DNA from: Pezizomycotina sp. ARF18 | Taxonomy: Eukaryota > Ascomycota | DNA length: 64,000 nt | Assembly: GCA_002224055.1 (NCBI GenBank) | Contig: AZLU01000146.1 | Coordinates: 1 to 64,000, forward strand | Direction of reading: 5' to 3' | Shown: positions 1 to 11,299 of the stretch, piece after piece | Layout: each line of letters starts with the position of its first letter | Position numbering within the stretch: the stretch's first letter is position 1 | Notes under the pieces: generated by a model | What the model was told of the DNA's origin: nothing | Database searches by the model: none | Seen by the model: only the letters and a program-made list of their open reading frames with translations | Program-made: the position numbers and the translations under genes

Positions 1-383
1 TGTGAAGAGTCCGTTCGTCGTTGTATGGTGACTCTCTCTCGGGAGCGGAGCGGACACTGGAATTGAATCTTGGGTTCTCAGAGGTTTCGACTTGAGTTAG
101 ATAGAATACCTGACAAATCCTTCATCTCCATTCGTTGACCGGAGGTTGGGGTTTCACACCTGCCGGACGTGAGGCTCAATTACTCAAACGGCGAGCGGGA
201 ACACTAAATCTGCAGAAACGTCAAAGCGGGATCCTCGGTAAGCCCCCAGTTTGAAGTCCAATCAGGGGCGCAGGCGTGTCTCTCGTTATTACTCCGACTT
301 CTCTTATAGACGGCACGCGTTTTGTTTCAGTTCACAACTCTTACTGCCGCCCGTTATGAACTCGAACCAAACGCTAACTCACC
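1..383. other. 5' flank, no gene seen
   Basis: No convincing coding frame. The stretch just before the first F-box copy at 384 is its probable promoter and leader. Confidence 0.4.
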
Positions 384-815
384 ATGTCCCTCGAAATCAT
401 GCCAACGGAAATCCTCCTCTTGATATCGTATTACACGCCTCATGAGCCGACAAGCAATCTCTGAGGTCGACTTGCCGTCTTCTCTACCAAATACTTCCGC
501 CTCCAGTCCTCTGCCGGCATCACACATACCCGAAATGCTCCGACGTTTACAACGGCCATCCGATTACGACGATCCTCACAGACATCCAATACCATGTGAC
601 GAGCATGTATACGACCGGTGCGGTGCAAGCCGCGCGATGGCGAAACCTGTTGGCGGTATTTCGATCAGCAGGCCCAGTTTCTGAACCGACTATTTATGGA
701 TATGAAACCAGAGCGACGGCGCAGCTTGGCGGACTTGGAGCTGTTCGTCCTCGACAATGATTCTGAAGCTACTACCATCGCTTCAAGAGCATCGACGAGC
801 GGTATTTTGAGTTAA
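384..815 (+). pseudogene. F-box/CxxC family copy 1, degenerate
   Basis: The ATG at 384 lies in ACC-ATG context and opens an F-box first half (MPTEILLLIS). The frame stops after about 20 codons. The rest of the F-box continues in another frame as QSLRSTCRLLYQILPPP, and the linker ends GETCWRYFDQQ followed by FLNRLFMDM near 640-705. These last motifs match copy 2 (GETRWRFYDEQ, FLMRLARDM), so this is the same family. No CxxC pair is visible after the helix, so the C-terminal zinc module looks lost. F-box proteins bind Skp1 and present substrates to SCF ubiquitin ligases; that role here is inferred from family only. At least two frame changes are needed. Confidence 0.6.
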
Positions 816-1684
816 CGGGCATTTACGCGGCGGGGCGCGGCCGGCGCGAACTTTCAGTGGTGTCTGTGGTTATAAGTAGTTGGTTTTTTAACGTTCGGTT
901 TTGTTTTGGGCGAGGTAGGAAGATCAGGGTGTCCGGGATATATATAACTCGGCTCTTCGGAAACGTGTCAGTGTTGAATACACGCTACCTTGATCTCGAT
1001 ATTATTTTTAATTATCCAAATGCGATTCAGCAATGTTTTTGGAACACTTGGATTATCCCTTGTGGCCATGCAGTTGCTTAGGGGAGTTTGTGACTATAAA
1101 AGGGAAATAAATATATGTAAATAGCTCAGTTCTAATAATAATATTAGAGTTGAAAGAACGTGAAGCGTTTCGAGAAATATTTGCATCAATACCCCTTACC
1201 AAGCTAGAGAGTCAAAGAACGAGATACGAATTATACAAAGCATTGATTGTATGAAGTTGAGCGCCTATCGGTTGGATAGTACTTTTGAAAATGAAAATGA
1301 TTCGCTCATTGGAGTCTTCATAACTGCCGTAGAAATATCGTATTAACTGTATGTACACGTAGCTTAATTTGGACTGTGTAACGTAATATATAAGCAAGTT
1401 GGGTTTAGATCTCGAGGTTATCTCGTGTACCCCTCGCTTGTGGTATAGAGATGATCGGTGCTGATTTGTTAAATTTCACAACTCACTATTTAATGTTGCA
1501 TTGGCAACCTATGATTCAGTTGTAGGATTGCTGAAGGATATATGGTAGATGGTATCTGAGGAAATTGCGAAAGTCAATCATTTTACGTTATGAGAATGAT
1601 GATCAGGAACAGTGGCTCGGAAAAGAAGGTAGATATCCGACAGATCCAAGGATTCCTTATCGTTCATAAAGCCGGTTTGAAGAC

Positions 1685-1734
1685 GCAACGGTCCAATGCG
1701 TAGAGCTATGCAACGGTCCAATGCGTAGAGCTAT
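1685..1734. repeat. 25-bp perfect tandem duplication
   Basis: Two identical adjacent 25-bp units, each containing GGTCCAATGCGTAGAG. Not in a recognised gene. Confidence 0.95.
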
Positions 1735-3516
1735 GCCTTTGCGGCCTCCGTATAGTGCAAGCGTAGTCACAAGGCTAGAGAGCCAGAATAGAATGGGGTC
1801 GCCAAAGCATAGGTAAGGAACATTAGGCGAGCTCACTTCACGGGGGATTATTGATGATGCTTTCAGCGCAAAATGTTCATGGAGCGATCGGCCACCGGAC
1901 GCTAGATGGGATTGAACTACACGTATGCCACGGCTCGAGTGGGGATAGGCGCACCCGTAAGAGAAAGCTGGGTTGTATGGTGAGGCTGACTATACCCGCG
2001 GCCACGCCAAATATTCTTGTATCACTCCACTCGTGTTCTGATCGCAATTGCCTTCCTTCTAGACCAGACGTCAAAGGAGTAGAAAAGAGAGGTCGTAAAA
2101 AATACCATTCGTCCAGGTAAGCATTTTAGATCATCATCAGACCACCATGATCCATGGGTTGACACTAGGTGTCTTGCTTATATATCTCATTCTCGACAAG
2201 TCGCTACGCTCCTGCATCTCAAAAAGAACGGGCTATGCTTGCAATGATCCTAACCGTCTCTGGATGCCTTATTTCATCGGCGGGGCGCATCGACCCACGC
2301 ATGAGCAAAACAAACGTATCCATGACCCTTCTTTAATCCCGGTAACATTAGTATCCGGGAGGCCTAGGTATCTATTAGAAGGAGTATAGCGCTATGTGTA
2401 TTAGCTGAAGGTCCAGGTGCGCTTGCTTATCAAGTTCGCAGCATCAAGAGCCCTTAGCAATCTTCAGTTACCCTGCTATATTGTTCTGAGTTCGGCAGCA
2501 TCGAGGAGGTATATTTCACTGGAGGTCCCTCTGAGAACCGGAGCATATTCAAACTGATTCAAGATTGGGACTACCAGCCCTTGCGGGACTTTTGCGTTGG
2601 GATAGGTTGAGTTAATCATGCAGATAATACCGGGATGGTGCGGAGATTGTAGGAGAATCTCTTGCGTGCTATTAAAGAACATACGCAATGAGAGAATAAT
2701 AAGAGTACGAGAAGAGGAAGGGGTGAACCCATGTCGATGGCGGATCGAGGTGAGGATCATTGGTGATCAGGCTGTAGGGAATATTTAAGGTGAACAAGAT
2801 GACAGTGCATTTAAGACATCTCGACCGCGAACCGCCACGTCAAATTAAAACGTTGCCGAGCTTTAACTTGCCCAAAAGACACTAGCTAAAGACAAGGAAC
2901 TTGCCTTAACATGGGATCTTTTTTTCCGTTACGGTTTTCGTTCTGCCGTTCAGTATACCAGACACGGGAAGGAGATCATATATTTTGCTCATTCTCAAAA
3001 ATAAGAGCCCCTCTTATCAAACATATAAGAGCTCCTGGTATGCTCCTCCATACTTTTGACGCCTTTTTACAATATAACCCATGGCCCCCGTTTCTAACTT
3101 CCTTTCAGAAGAAGCACAAGGAGCACAAAAGCTGTCCGTTCGATACAAGGCCGTCGCTTAAAGCTGCAGGCGGCACCAATGGTTTTCCGAGTGCCCCCAC
3201 GCTTCAAAGGGGGATTGAGACCATGGTGTGAAGATCTTGACAATCTTGATGAAGAAACTTGAAGGCTTCATTGACGGAACTGTTTTCGTAATAGTTAGTA
3301 GAACAAATGGCCGAGATTCGTCAGATCGAGACAACGTAACAATCCTTTGTCCCGCTACCGATCGACGAAGCCGACAACGATAGACATGCAACTATCGTTA
3401 GATGGCGTAGCCGGAAGCGAGAAACAGTGTTTTATGCTCATACTGGAGCCGAACTAGTCTTTCTGGGATTCCTGTGCCGTCATGCATCAATGGAAATCCA
3501 CCAAAAGCTCAATTTT

Positions 3517-3543
3517 GGATCATGGATCATGGATCATGGATCT
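3517..3543. repeat. GGATCAT short tandem repeat
   Basis: Nearly four copies of the 7-bp unit GGATCAT. Confidence 0.9.
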
Positions 3544-4004
3544 AATAAATATCGATCCAATCCAATCTTCAACGTACCGGGAGATTTCGGTATCGAGTTT
3601 GTCCTGAACGAGTATGCAGAGAGTAGTGAGAAAGGGCTGATGTATTTTTGAGGCTTGGAAATATCGCAAGGGGTTGGATCAGTTTTCGCAATTTTTCGCG
3701 TTATCCTGTCTTTGAATTATACAGCGAACGCTTTTTTTTCACTCCATTCAACATCCCATGTTCTCAAACCCCTTTCCTGCTCCTATCTAATTATCCGCTT
3801 CTTCTGCTTTCTTATTTGGATATAGTTTAGCTTCATAGATAAAAAGGAGCTGGCCTTACCATGAAAAAGCTTGCAATCTTCAAAAACAACCCCTTTGTCA
3901 ATGATCCTTTTCACTCGTTTCTACATTTTCTTTCAATACAATTGTCTGCTGAACAAAGTCTCAACATATAGTAGCTCTAAAATCGAAGCAATAGCTGAAA
4001 GACA

Positions 4005-4515
4005 ATGTACTCGCTCGCTTACATGCCCACCGACCTCATCCTGCGCATCTACGCGCAACTCCCTAACGAAGCCGACAGACAGTCGCTACGATACACGTGC
4101 CGTAGGTTCACGCATTACCTACCCCGCCGATACTGGTGCCCGACGGCGGCTTACATCCTCCCCGCTCGATGATAATGTTCTTCACCGGCCTCTATCCGCA
4201 CCCCGGCTCAGTTCCGCCACGCGAAGGGGAGACTAGATGGCGCTTCTACGACGAGCAACGAGACTTCTTAATGCGACTGGCGCGCGACATGCCTAAGCTA
4301 CCGGACGGCAGGAACGCTTACTTCGCTTGTAAGGTGTGCTACAAGATTAAGGGATGCACGAAGCGTACCCGATGGGCCACCACCCTGCGATGGGTCATCC
4401 TCATGCTGGCCGTCGATGGGCACTGCTGGATCTTCAATGATGGGAACTGCACACCTTCAACCAACGGAATATATGCCACCACTGCGGGCAGATGGTATTT
4501 TGGCAGGGAGTATGA
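4005..4515 (+). CDS. F-box/CxxC family copy 2
   Basis: Best-preserved long copy. The ATG at 4005 starts an F-box: MPTDLILRIYAQLPNEADRQ followed by SLRYTCRRF. The first frame ends near 4159. Coding signal resumes in a second frame with MFFTGLYPHPG, GETRWRFYDEQ and FLMRLARDMP, then YFACKVCYKIKG (first CxxC). A third frame gives NICHHCGQMVFWQG (second CxxC) and a stop at 4513-4515. The order F-box, amphipathic FLxRLxRD helix, CxxC about 55 residues apart from CxxC is shared by the sister copies. It is probably a substrate receptor with a small zinc-binding module. Two frame changes are needed, so it is either broken or affected by consensus errors. Confidence 0.7.
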
Positions 4516-6852
4516 GATGGAGCGTGGGGGTATCGGGACCCATAATTTTCTTTCCTTTTTCTACTTTTTTTTCCTGCTTTTTTTTCTTTTCAGTTTCCAA
4601 TTTTTCGGCGTTTATGAATTATTAGGTAGCGTTGATATCCCACTGCTGGCGAGTTTGATATTCGCCATTGTTCGTAATCGTAATGTCTGTATGTAGTTTT
4701 CGCGTCCGATCTGTCAATCACCGTATAAAATATTCAATCTTACTTCATACCTACCGCGATTTACTACATATTATTTGCCTATTTCGTTTTCATAAGTAAC
4801 CAAGGCTTGATCTTAGGTGAAGTAATTAATCGTACCTGGATAGCGAAATGAAAAAACCTCCCCGTTGCCTTTCTTCCAAGGTACCGGAATTTGATCCGGC
4901 GTGGGTCCGCAAAAAAATTTGTAAAACAGCATGGCGATCCAAAAAGATAAACTCTGGAGAAAAATGCGACAGGGCGGTGTCAAACTGGCGATTCCAGCTC
5001 CACTTATGCGCTGTGCCTTGCTTTTGAGGCTCAAAAAGCAAAAACGAATACGAGCTGACATGTCCAGTCAAGGCTAAGTAAGCTAAGGGGAATAAAAAGT
5101 CCCCCTTCGCAATTCTGAACGCCGTTTGTCTCTCTCTTATTCTTTCTCGTTGGAATCGATGCTCTCTTAAGACTTGCTATTTCATTATTAGTACGTCCTT
5201 AAATCCTTAATCACAGTGCATATGTAGCAGGATTCAACGGCTTGCGACTTACCCTCCTATCGAGTTCAGAAAACGGAGCTTCCGGCCGAGGCCGTCTTTG
5301 TCCATCACGAGAGTAGCAGAACAGACTATCACTTGCCGAATAGCTTCGCTAGATTTTACTCATCGCCTGCTCCCGCATTCGCTACACTGGACCCATATCC
5401 TACATGGCAATTACCATAAGATCGGCGTCTTTGATTGACCGCGTGAACTCATGTGGAATTACCATACACAGGGAAAGAAAATGGTAGTAACCCGCACTCG
5501 GGGCGCTCGGGAATAACAATCGTGGTGGGGCCTCGATTGGAGTCTGGGCTCTGGAGGAAATAAAGCGACAGCAGCACTTGCCACGATGTCTGGGTTGCCA
5601 CATGGCAGAATCCATGAGCAATATCGGTATTATTTCCCCTTCCAGAGGCCTTTATCATGGTTCTCCCTTGTTATATTCTGTCATTATCCGCTCATTACAG
5701 TTACCGGCCGTCGATAAGCATGCGACGTTCCATCCTGTCTTGCAAATTGCGCTTGACGACTTATCCTATCGCTCATACCGCCTCGAATCCAAGTCCTTTA
5801 TATAACTACCGATGAACCAAATAATTTTCGCCACCAGAAATAAAAAAGGGACCAGACGTCAAATTTACATTATGGATCCGATCATCGATCTAAGACATAA
5901 TGGCATCGGCGGCGTATTGCGTATCCGAGAATAGATATTTTCCGATGTGGAATTCTCCGCGTGGCGAGTTTTTCTCGAAGATCATTAACTATCGCGATAT
6001 CGAAAAGTCGGCCTCAGGCGCTTCGCTCGCTGACCGTCCGGAATTAACCCTCTTCGCAACTATACCTGCACTTTTAACGCGATATATCCTGGCTTCAAAC
6101 TTCCATTAAATCCGGTATATCTTTATTAGGCCGTATCAGAAAAGTAATTGAGGGCGCCCCTTCGCGGACAGGCTCATCTTTTCCCTTACCCGATACTCAA
6201 GGAGACGTATTACAAAGCAACATCTCGCAGTAAATGGGCCGTAGGTTGTAAAATACGAGACATAAACCGCCCAATCGGCGCTGACTCGGTATTACCTTCT
6301 AAGCAATGTTAGAAACAGGACTTAGAGGATTGATATCTGGCAGTGTTGATATGGGGCAGAGCTCCTATGCTACCGCCAAGATACACCATTCGAGCAAGTA
6401 AACATATTACCTCACCAGTGTTGCTTTTAAGCTTGGCCTTTGAGATACTACTAAGTTGTTAAGGCTATAAGTTGATAAATCCCTTTCCGGTGACAAGCTT
6501 GCGCAATTGCAAGCTCAACTTGAAATAGCTTAATTGCTATTAGTTCCGGAGCTAGAGGCAGAAGTTCACTGTCTCTCCCGAAAGTCCGAAATAGAACTGA
6601 AGCCACTGCTTGACTATCTGAAAATCCAATTCAACGGAGCGGTTGTAGATAAGGTAAACCATGATCGCGAGTATTTGGATCGGATGTGCGGATTCGCTTC
6701 CGGTCGTTCATTGGCTTTTATGGCATCCCTGACACCTGTTCGTTTGCCCACTCAGCCCATAAGCGATGACAGCCTTAAATATTTCAATAACACTCAAAAG
6801 AGCCCCGCCGGCACATAATCCCCTATAAAAAGTCTCCATAGACATCACCACA
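4516..6852. other. gene-poor stretch
   Basis: Starts with a T-rich tract at 4550-4600 behind copy 2. The rest has scattered short frames on both strands with no recognisable domain. Confidence 0.45.
6824..6830 (+). promoter_or_regulatory. TATA box candidate
   Basis: TATAAAA 23-29 bp upstream of the ATG of F-box copy 3. Close for a fungal TATA box, so it would imply a very short leader. Confidence 0.4.
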
Positions 6853-7426
6853 ATGTTCACGACGGCTTTGCAATACGTCACCGCCACCCTCCCCTCCTTA
6901 TCTTCAGGTGCTTTCCCGCTGCTCTCACTGCCCGTGGAGCTAATCCTCGCCGTATCAGATAACCTCCTCGACGAAGCAGATTTCCAATCACTTCGCGCCA
7001 CCTGCACTCTTCTCCGCTCCACTCTTCCCCGACACACCCGCAAGTCACCAGAACACCACTGCTACCTCCACGCCCACCTCCCACGCAGAGCATCATTCGA
7101 CTACTACGCACACGGTCCACCGGTCGCCATACCCGCTCCGTCACCGATCCCGATTCCGGAGCGGTTTTCGTCTACGTGCAGGTGACGAAGTGGAGCGCGC
7201 CTGCCAGCTCTTCGATTTCTCCGGGCGGCTTGTTCGCGATCTTCCGTGGCTGGCTCGGAGGAATTGGTTTGTGTGTCAGAGATGCTGCCGCGTACGCCCG
7301 TCCAGCGGTAGGCAGAAAGTTGATGTAGGAGCTCTGTTGGAGACGACCTGGTTGATGAGATATTGCTGCGCCGATTGCGCGATGGATGCAAGGATTGAGA
7401 GGGCTCGGTATCCGATAAATCTTTGA
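6853..7426 (+). CDS. F-box/CxxC family copy 3
   Basis: The first frame from 6853 carries a hydrophobic Ser-rich start and then an F-box at residues about 26-60 (LPVELILAVSDNLLDEADFQ, SLRATCTLLRSTLP). It ends at 7185 after a Pro-rich linker. The second frame (7190-7426) supplies the C-terminal module: GRLVRDLPWLARRNWFVCQRC, then YCCADCAMDARIERARYP, that is two CxxC pairs about 35 residues apart. A single frame change between linker and zinc module is enough to join them, making this one of the least broken members. The paired CxxC suggests a zinc ribbon; its ligand is unknown. Confidence 0.65.
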
Positions 7427-7589
7427 TCGGCGGCTTGGTTGTGGGCACCAAACCATGGGGGCGGGGCCGGTGGGCTCCTTGCCCAACCCCCATGATTCTA
7501 ACTGCTTTTTTATAAGAAACATAGCGCGGTTTGTGAATTTATCACTTGTTCTAGCGTTCTAGGAATTTTCAATAGGCGTTAGTGCACGG

Positions 7590-9250
7590 AGGTTAATACT
7601 CAAGCGCTGGGCCTTAAAATGAGGACTCTTAATATGTATACTTTCACCAAATGAGCACATAGATTGACGCATGAAGTGCTCCTGATTCGTATTTAGCCTT
7701 TTCCATTCCCTATTACTTTATGTTAAGGCGCATCGTAACGCGAGGGTTGAAGTATCTTACCTATTTGAACACGTTCGTCAGTTAACGACTTGAGATTGAA
7801 AAACAGAGCAAAAGGATGGTTCTTAACACACATTGAGCTAGAAAATCAATGTTAGAGTTTAACGCCTTGTTCAGTCGCGTTCGAAGGTATCGAATTCACT
7901 GTATCACAGCATGATTTGGGCATCCACAATTTGAACATGAAGGATTTTGAGCTTAAAAGCGCTAGTAAGGAGTCGACGAATGGTCGGAACATGATGATGG
8001 ACAACGCAATGCTTCTCAACATATGTAAAGCCAGGGAAGCAATAGCATACCTCAATGGATGTTACTTAGTTACATCCAAAATTATTCTAATACCGTGTCA
8101 AAGCGTAAGTCGGTCGTGGCTACTCGAGGTAAAGAGGATTTTGAACCAGAACACGTAGCGGACGAGTCAACGAGTTCAAAAATGAGAAGTAGAGTAACAA
8201 AATGCTTCCCAACCTACACAAACTTGAAAATGAAGGTCGTGATTCGATGCACATTGGTCCGCTGCATCTAAAGCTGTTGAGTTTGTTTCACCTGAGGATG
8301 GGTTGAGCATCCGCTATTGAAGGACCAAATACGTTTCAATTGAAACTCGTACGTTGACCATCGACGATTTTTCAAAGTTAGTAATAGTACTGCTCAATAT
8401 ATAGTTCCAAGGGAATGGAGTATATGTATCGAAGTACCCGAGGGAGTATTCTAGATTCCGGCTGTAGATTCACTAAATCCATGTGTTGGGACTCCATGAC
8501 ATGGTGATTTTGAACATTTTAGGCCCCGCTCATTCAATGGAACGATTGCATTCGTCAAAGTAAAGAAAAAGTCACACCTCAAGTTACTACCAGACAGTGA
8601 AATAAATAGCGATTTGAATACGCCAATATGCGTTGAATTGAATATACTTACCTAACGCTCGCCTGATGTAGGTTGGGACGGCAGACATGGCACCGCACGA
8701 ATTGAAGTCGGCACAGGCGAGAAATAACGTACGAATTCAGACCTGAAACACAACGATTCTCGACATTGCTCCTCGGGAGAAACACAATCCAACCCTGCAT
8801 CAAGTAAAGTGCTCCGACTTTAATTTCATACGTGACACCTTCGGGTATTGTAGGTTGAGATATCGTTCTTTACACCATTTTGAAAAGTTCAGTGCTGCTC
8901 TGGGAGGTGATTCGGGTTCTGAGGAACATCAAAATGAGAGGACTCCAACCTATCTTCCCGAATAGAATAAAGATCCCAATCGGTCCAAAATGCCTGACAG
9001 AGTTCAACGATGGGGGTTTTAAACCTTGAACTAGTATGTTAGGAAACACCGTTACTTCAAAATTCATTTTTCTGGGCTGTCTTCAGGCGACGAAAACAAA
9101 TTAGCTAGGGCGCCAAAGTGTGATGATGTATTCCACGCGCATAGTAAGGACAATATTCAATTCATGATTGGGTAGTGGATTTATGAAAGGGGGTTTTATT
9201 GAAAGGAGATGCATGCTGGAAACCTGATCTCGCCCTTGGATTCTTCTAGC
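7590..9250. repeat. diverged ~185-bp repeat array, block 1
   Basis: Two anchor motifs alternate through this stretch. Anchor A is like AGGTTGAGAAACC (near 7741, 8104, 8299, 8482, 8668, 8851, 9032). Anchor B is like GGTTCTCAACATAT (near 7819, 8006, 8198, 8389, 8572, 8938). Each recurs every 177-195 bp, and B follows A by about 80-95 bp. The units are strongly diverged otherwise. No coding frame spans them. Confidence 0.6.
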
Positions 9251-9666
9251 GTCTTAGACTAGGGAGACCTCGGGATCTGTAACCGCGCAAGATTTTAAGA
9301 AAATGGTACCGCAATAACAGATTATTTATTCGCCAGGACAGCAGAGGAACCATAGAGTTTACCCTTCGATAAAGCTGGATTCCTTATGCTTCATTGGATA
9401 CTACAAGTCGATTTTGTGTAATAACATCCTAAAAATTAACGAGTCGGTGCATGACGTTGTCGCTATACTGTGGCAAACTCGAAGACTTGGGATCAATGAT
9501 GGGTATTCGAGTTGTCGCTGTCCTTTTCAGAGCAGCTGCAAAAGAAATTGTTGGATGTTAATGAGATACATGGCAATGACGAAATATACTCTCTATATTA
9601 TACAATCTAGAAATCTATTCCTAAAATACAATACAATGATGATACATTCATACCCTCAACTTCTAT
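9251..9666. other. spacer between repeat block 1 and a minus-strand gene
   Basis: No gene or clear repeat seen. Confidence 0.35.
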
Positions 9667-10168
9667 TCAAACACCTCTAGTTCTTCTCGAAGTTCTCCGT
9701 AGTATAATATCGTCTCCAGCCGCACCCAACATCAGCGCAGCGCTCTTGAACGGCGTCGTCGGGTTCTCTGTCTCCTTGGGGTTCTCAGGGAGGTGCATAT
9801 CGAGAATCGTCCTGAAGACAACGAACGTCTCGTCGCCGACGGTGACGTTGAAGTGGTCGGAGCGCATGAAGTCGAGCTGACCGCCGATGCCCATGGGGAA
9901 CATATTCAACCCTACGTCGGTGCCGTTGATCTGTTGGATGTAGGCTTGGCCCATGTTGGTTTTATAGTTGAAGTCGTAGGAGAATGATACGTTTAGGGGA
10001 CGTAGGAGGGGACTTGACCCTTGTAGAGGTGTTCAGCATTAAGCTGAAGGATTCGTGGGCGATGCCGGCCATTGTGAATAGGTGTAGGAGGATGGAGAGG
10101 GAGTAGATGGAGGTTTGTTTGGAGGATTGGTGGAGGATCGTGAGATATGACTGAGGAAACCTATTCAA
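9667..10168 (-). CDS. small secreted glycoprotein candidate
   Basis: Unrecognised. The ATG at 10168 opens a frame with a hydrophobic stretch (IYSLSILLHLFTMAGIA) that could be a signal peptide. The mature part continues in two other frames: AEHLYKGQVPSYVP, then LNVSFSYDFNYKTNMGQAYI, and on through MRSDHFNVTVGDETFVVF to an Arg-rich end at 9667. N-glycosylation sequons NVS, NGT and NVT are visible. One base missing in a C run near 10010 would explain the second frame change. It sits alone between the two repeat blocks. Secretion is inferred from the N-terminus only. Confidence 0.5.
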
Positions 10169-11299
10169 AGAAAGAAAACGGGAGACAGCAGAGGCCTTTA
10201 TATTTACGGAAGTCCCGCCCCCGTACGCACTCAGTAAGGATCAGCGGGGACATTTTCATTCTCAAGTTCCAGAATAAAATAAAAAAATCTGCGCGAACCC
10301 CTTCCAGCAACTAAGTCGTGGGGCCGGGGCCGTGGCACGTAGTATCAAACCCACCTTACCAGAGAAATCGAATCGAATGCTACCCGTCAGCAAGGAAAGA
10401 AACAATGCTGCCTATTTATCATAAGAGGCTCTTCGAATAACATCGTAGGTTGAGGGCGCTAACGTAAGGGCAACCACGGCTCGGTTTAGGAATATCACGA
10501 ATTTTACCTGGCTAGCTAGATCAAGGATTCTGCGTCGTCATTTCCTCTATGGAGGATGTGGTCTGACCAGAAAGCGGCGCGGAACAGAAGCCGAGAAGTT
10601 TTGTTTCTTTTTATATATAACTCAACCGAAGATCGTTATTATCGCCTCCATCCTGATTAGGAAGAACAACTGATGGTGCCCATGGGAAGCCGTTAACTGT
10701 GTACCAATCTTTGGTTGAAAATTCCTTATCGTATTTCGAGTTTTTATATCGCTCGCTCGTAGTTCCCCACTTCGGAAGGTTACCGGCGCATACGACAAGG
10801 TAAAAATTTTGTTTGAAGGCAAGGGTGGAAGATTCATGAGAGACACTGGACAGAAACTTTGCCGACCGACAGCTTTAAACAGTCAGAAATAGTTCTATAA
10901 TGTAAAACAGAACTATACACGGAATTAGGGATGAATTAAGAGATGTCTTGCATCGGCAAGTTGGTGATGTTTGTTGACCTTAACTATGGTTGCAGGTCAC
11001 TTCAAGCTAATAATTCAGTGGTGCCAGGCTCCAGATGAGAAATTCAACACCGGGATCGTATGCGCCTCGCCGAGGCGATTCGAATGAGGTACTATATGTC
11101 CTCTAAGGTGGTACTTGGGCTTTCATGACCGGACAGGTTTCTTAATATCCCCCTCGTTCCCCAGGAAATTTGACCAGAGCAGTTTTTCAGTTCCAAGCCT
11201 GAAAATTGATGCCCAATCCATATCGATAGCGTAAAACGGCCCCGTAAGTTACGTACACGGTTGATGTGGTTTGGTCTATATAAGTGAAGTGGTTCTTGA
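10169..11299. other. upstream region of the secreted-type gene; no gene seen
   Basis: Contains a TATATATAA stretch near 10612-10621 and one isolated anchor-A-like motif of the 185-bp repeat (near 10446). No coding frame is supported. Confidence 0.4.

Larger units (their letters stand above)
816..4004. other. gene-poor stretch
   Basis: About 3.2 kb with only short random frames. It holds a perfect 25-bp duplication at 1685-1734 and a short GGATCAT repeat near 3517-3543. A T8 run near 3731-3739 lies upstream of copy 2. Confidence 0.5.
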
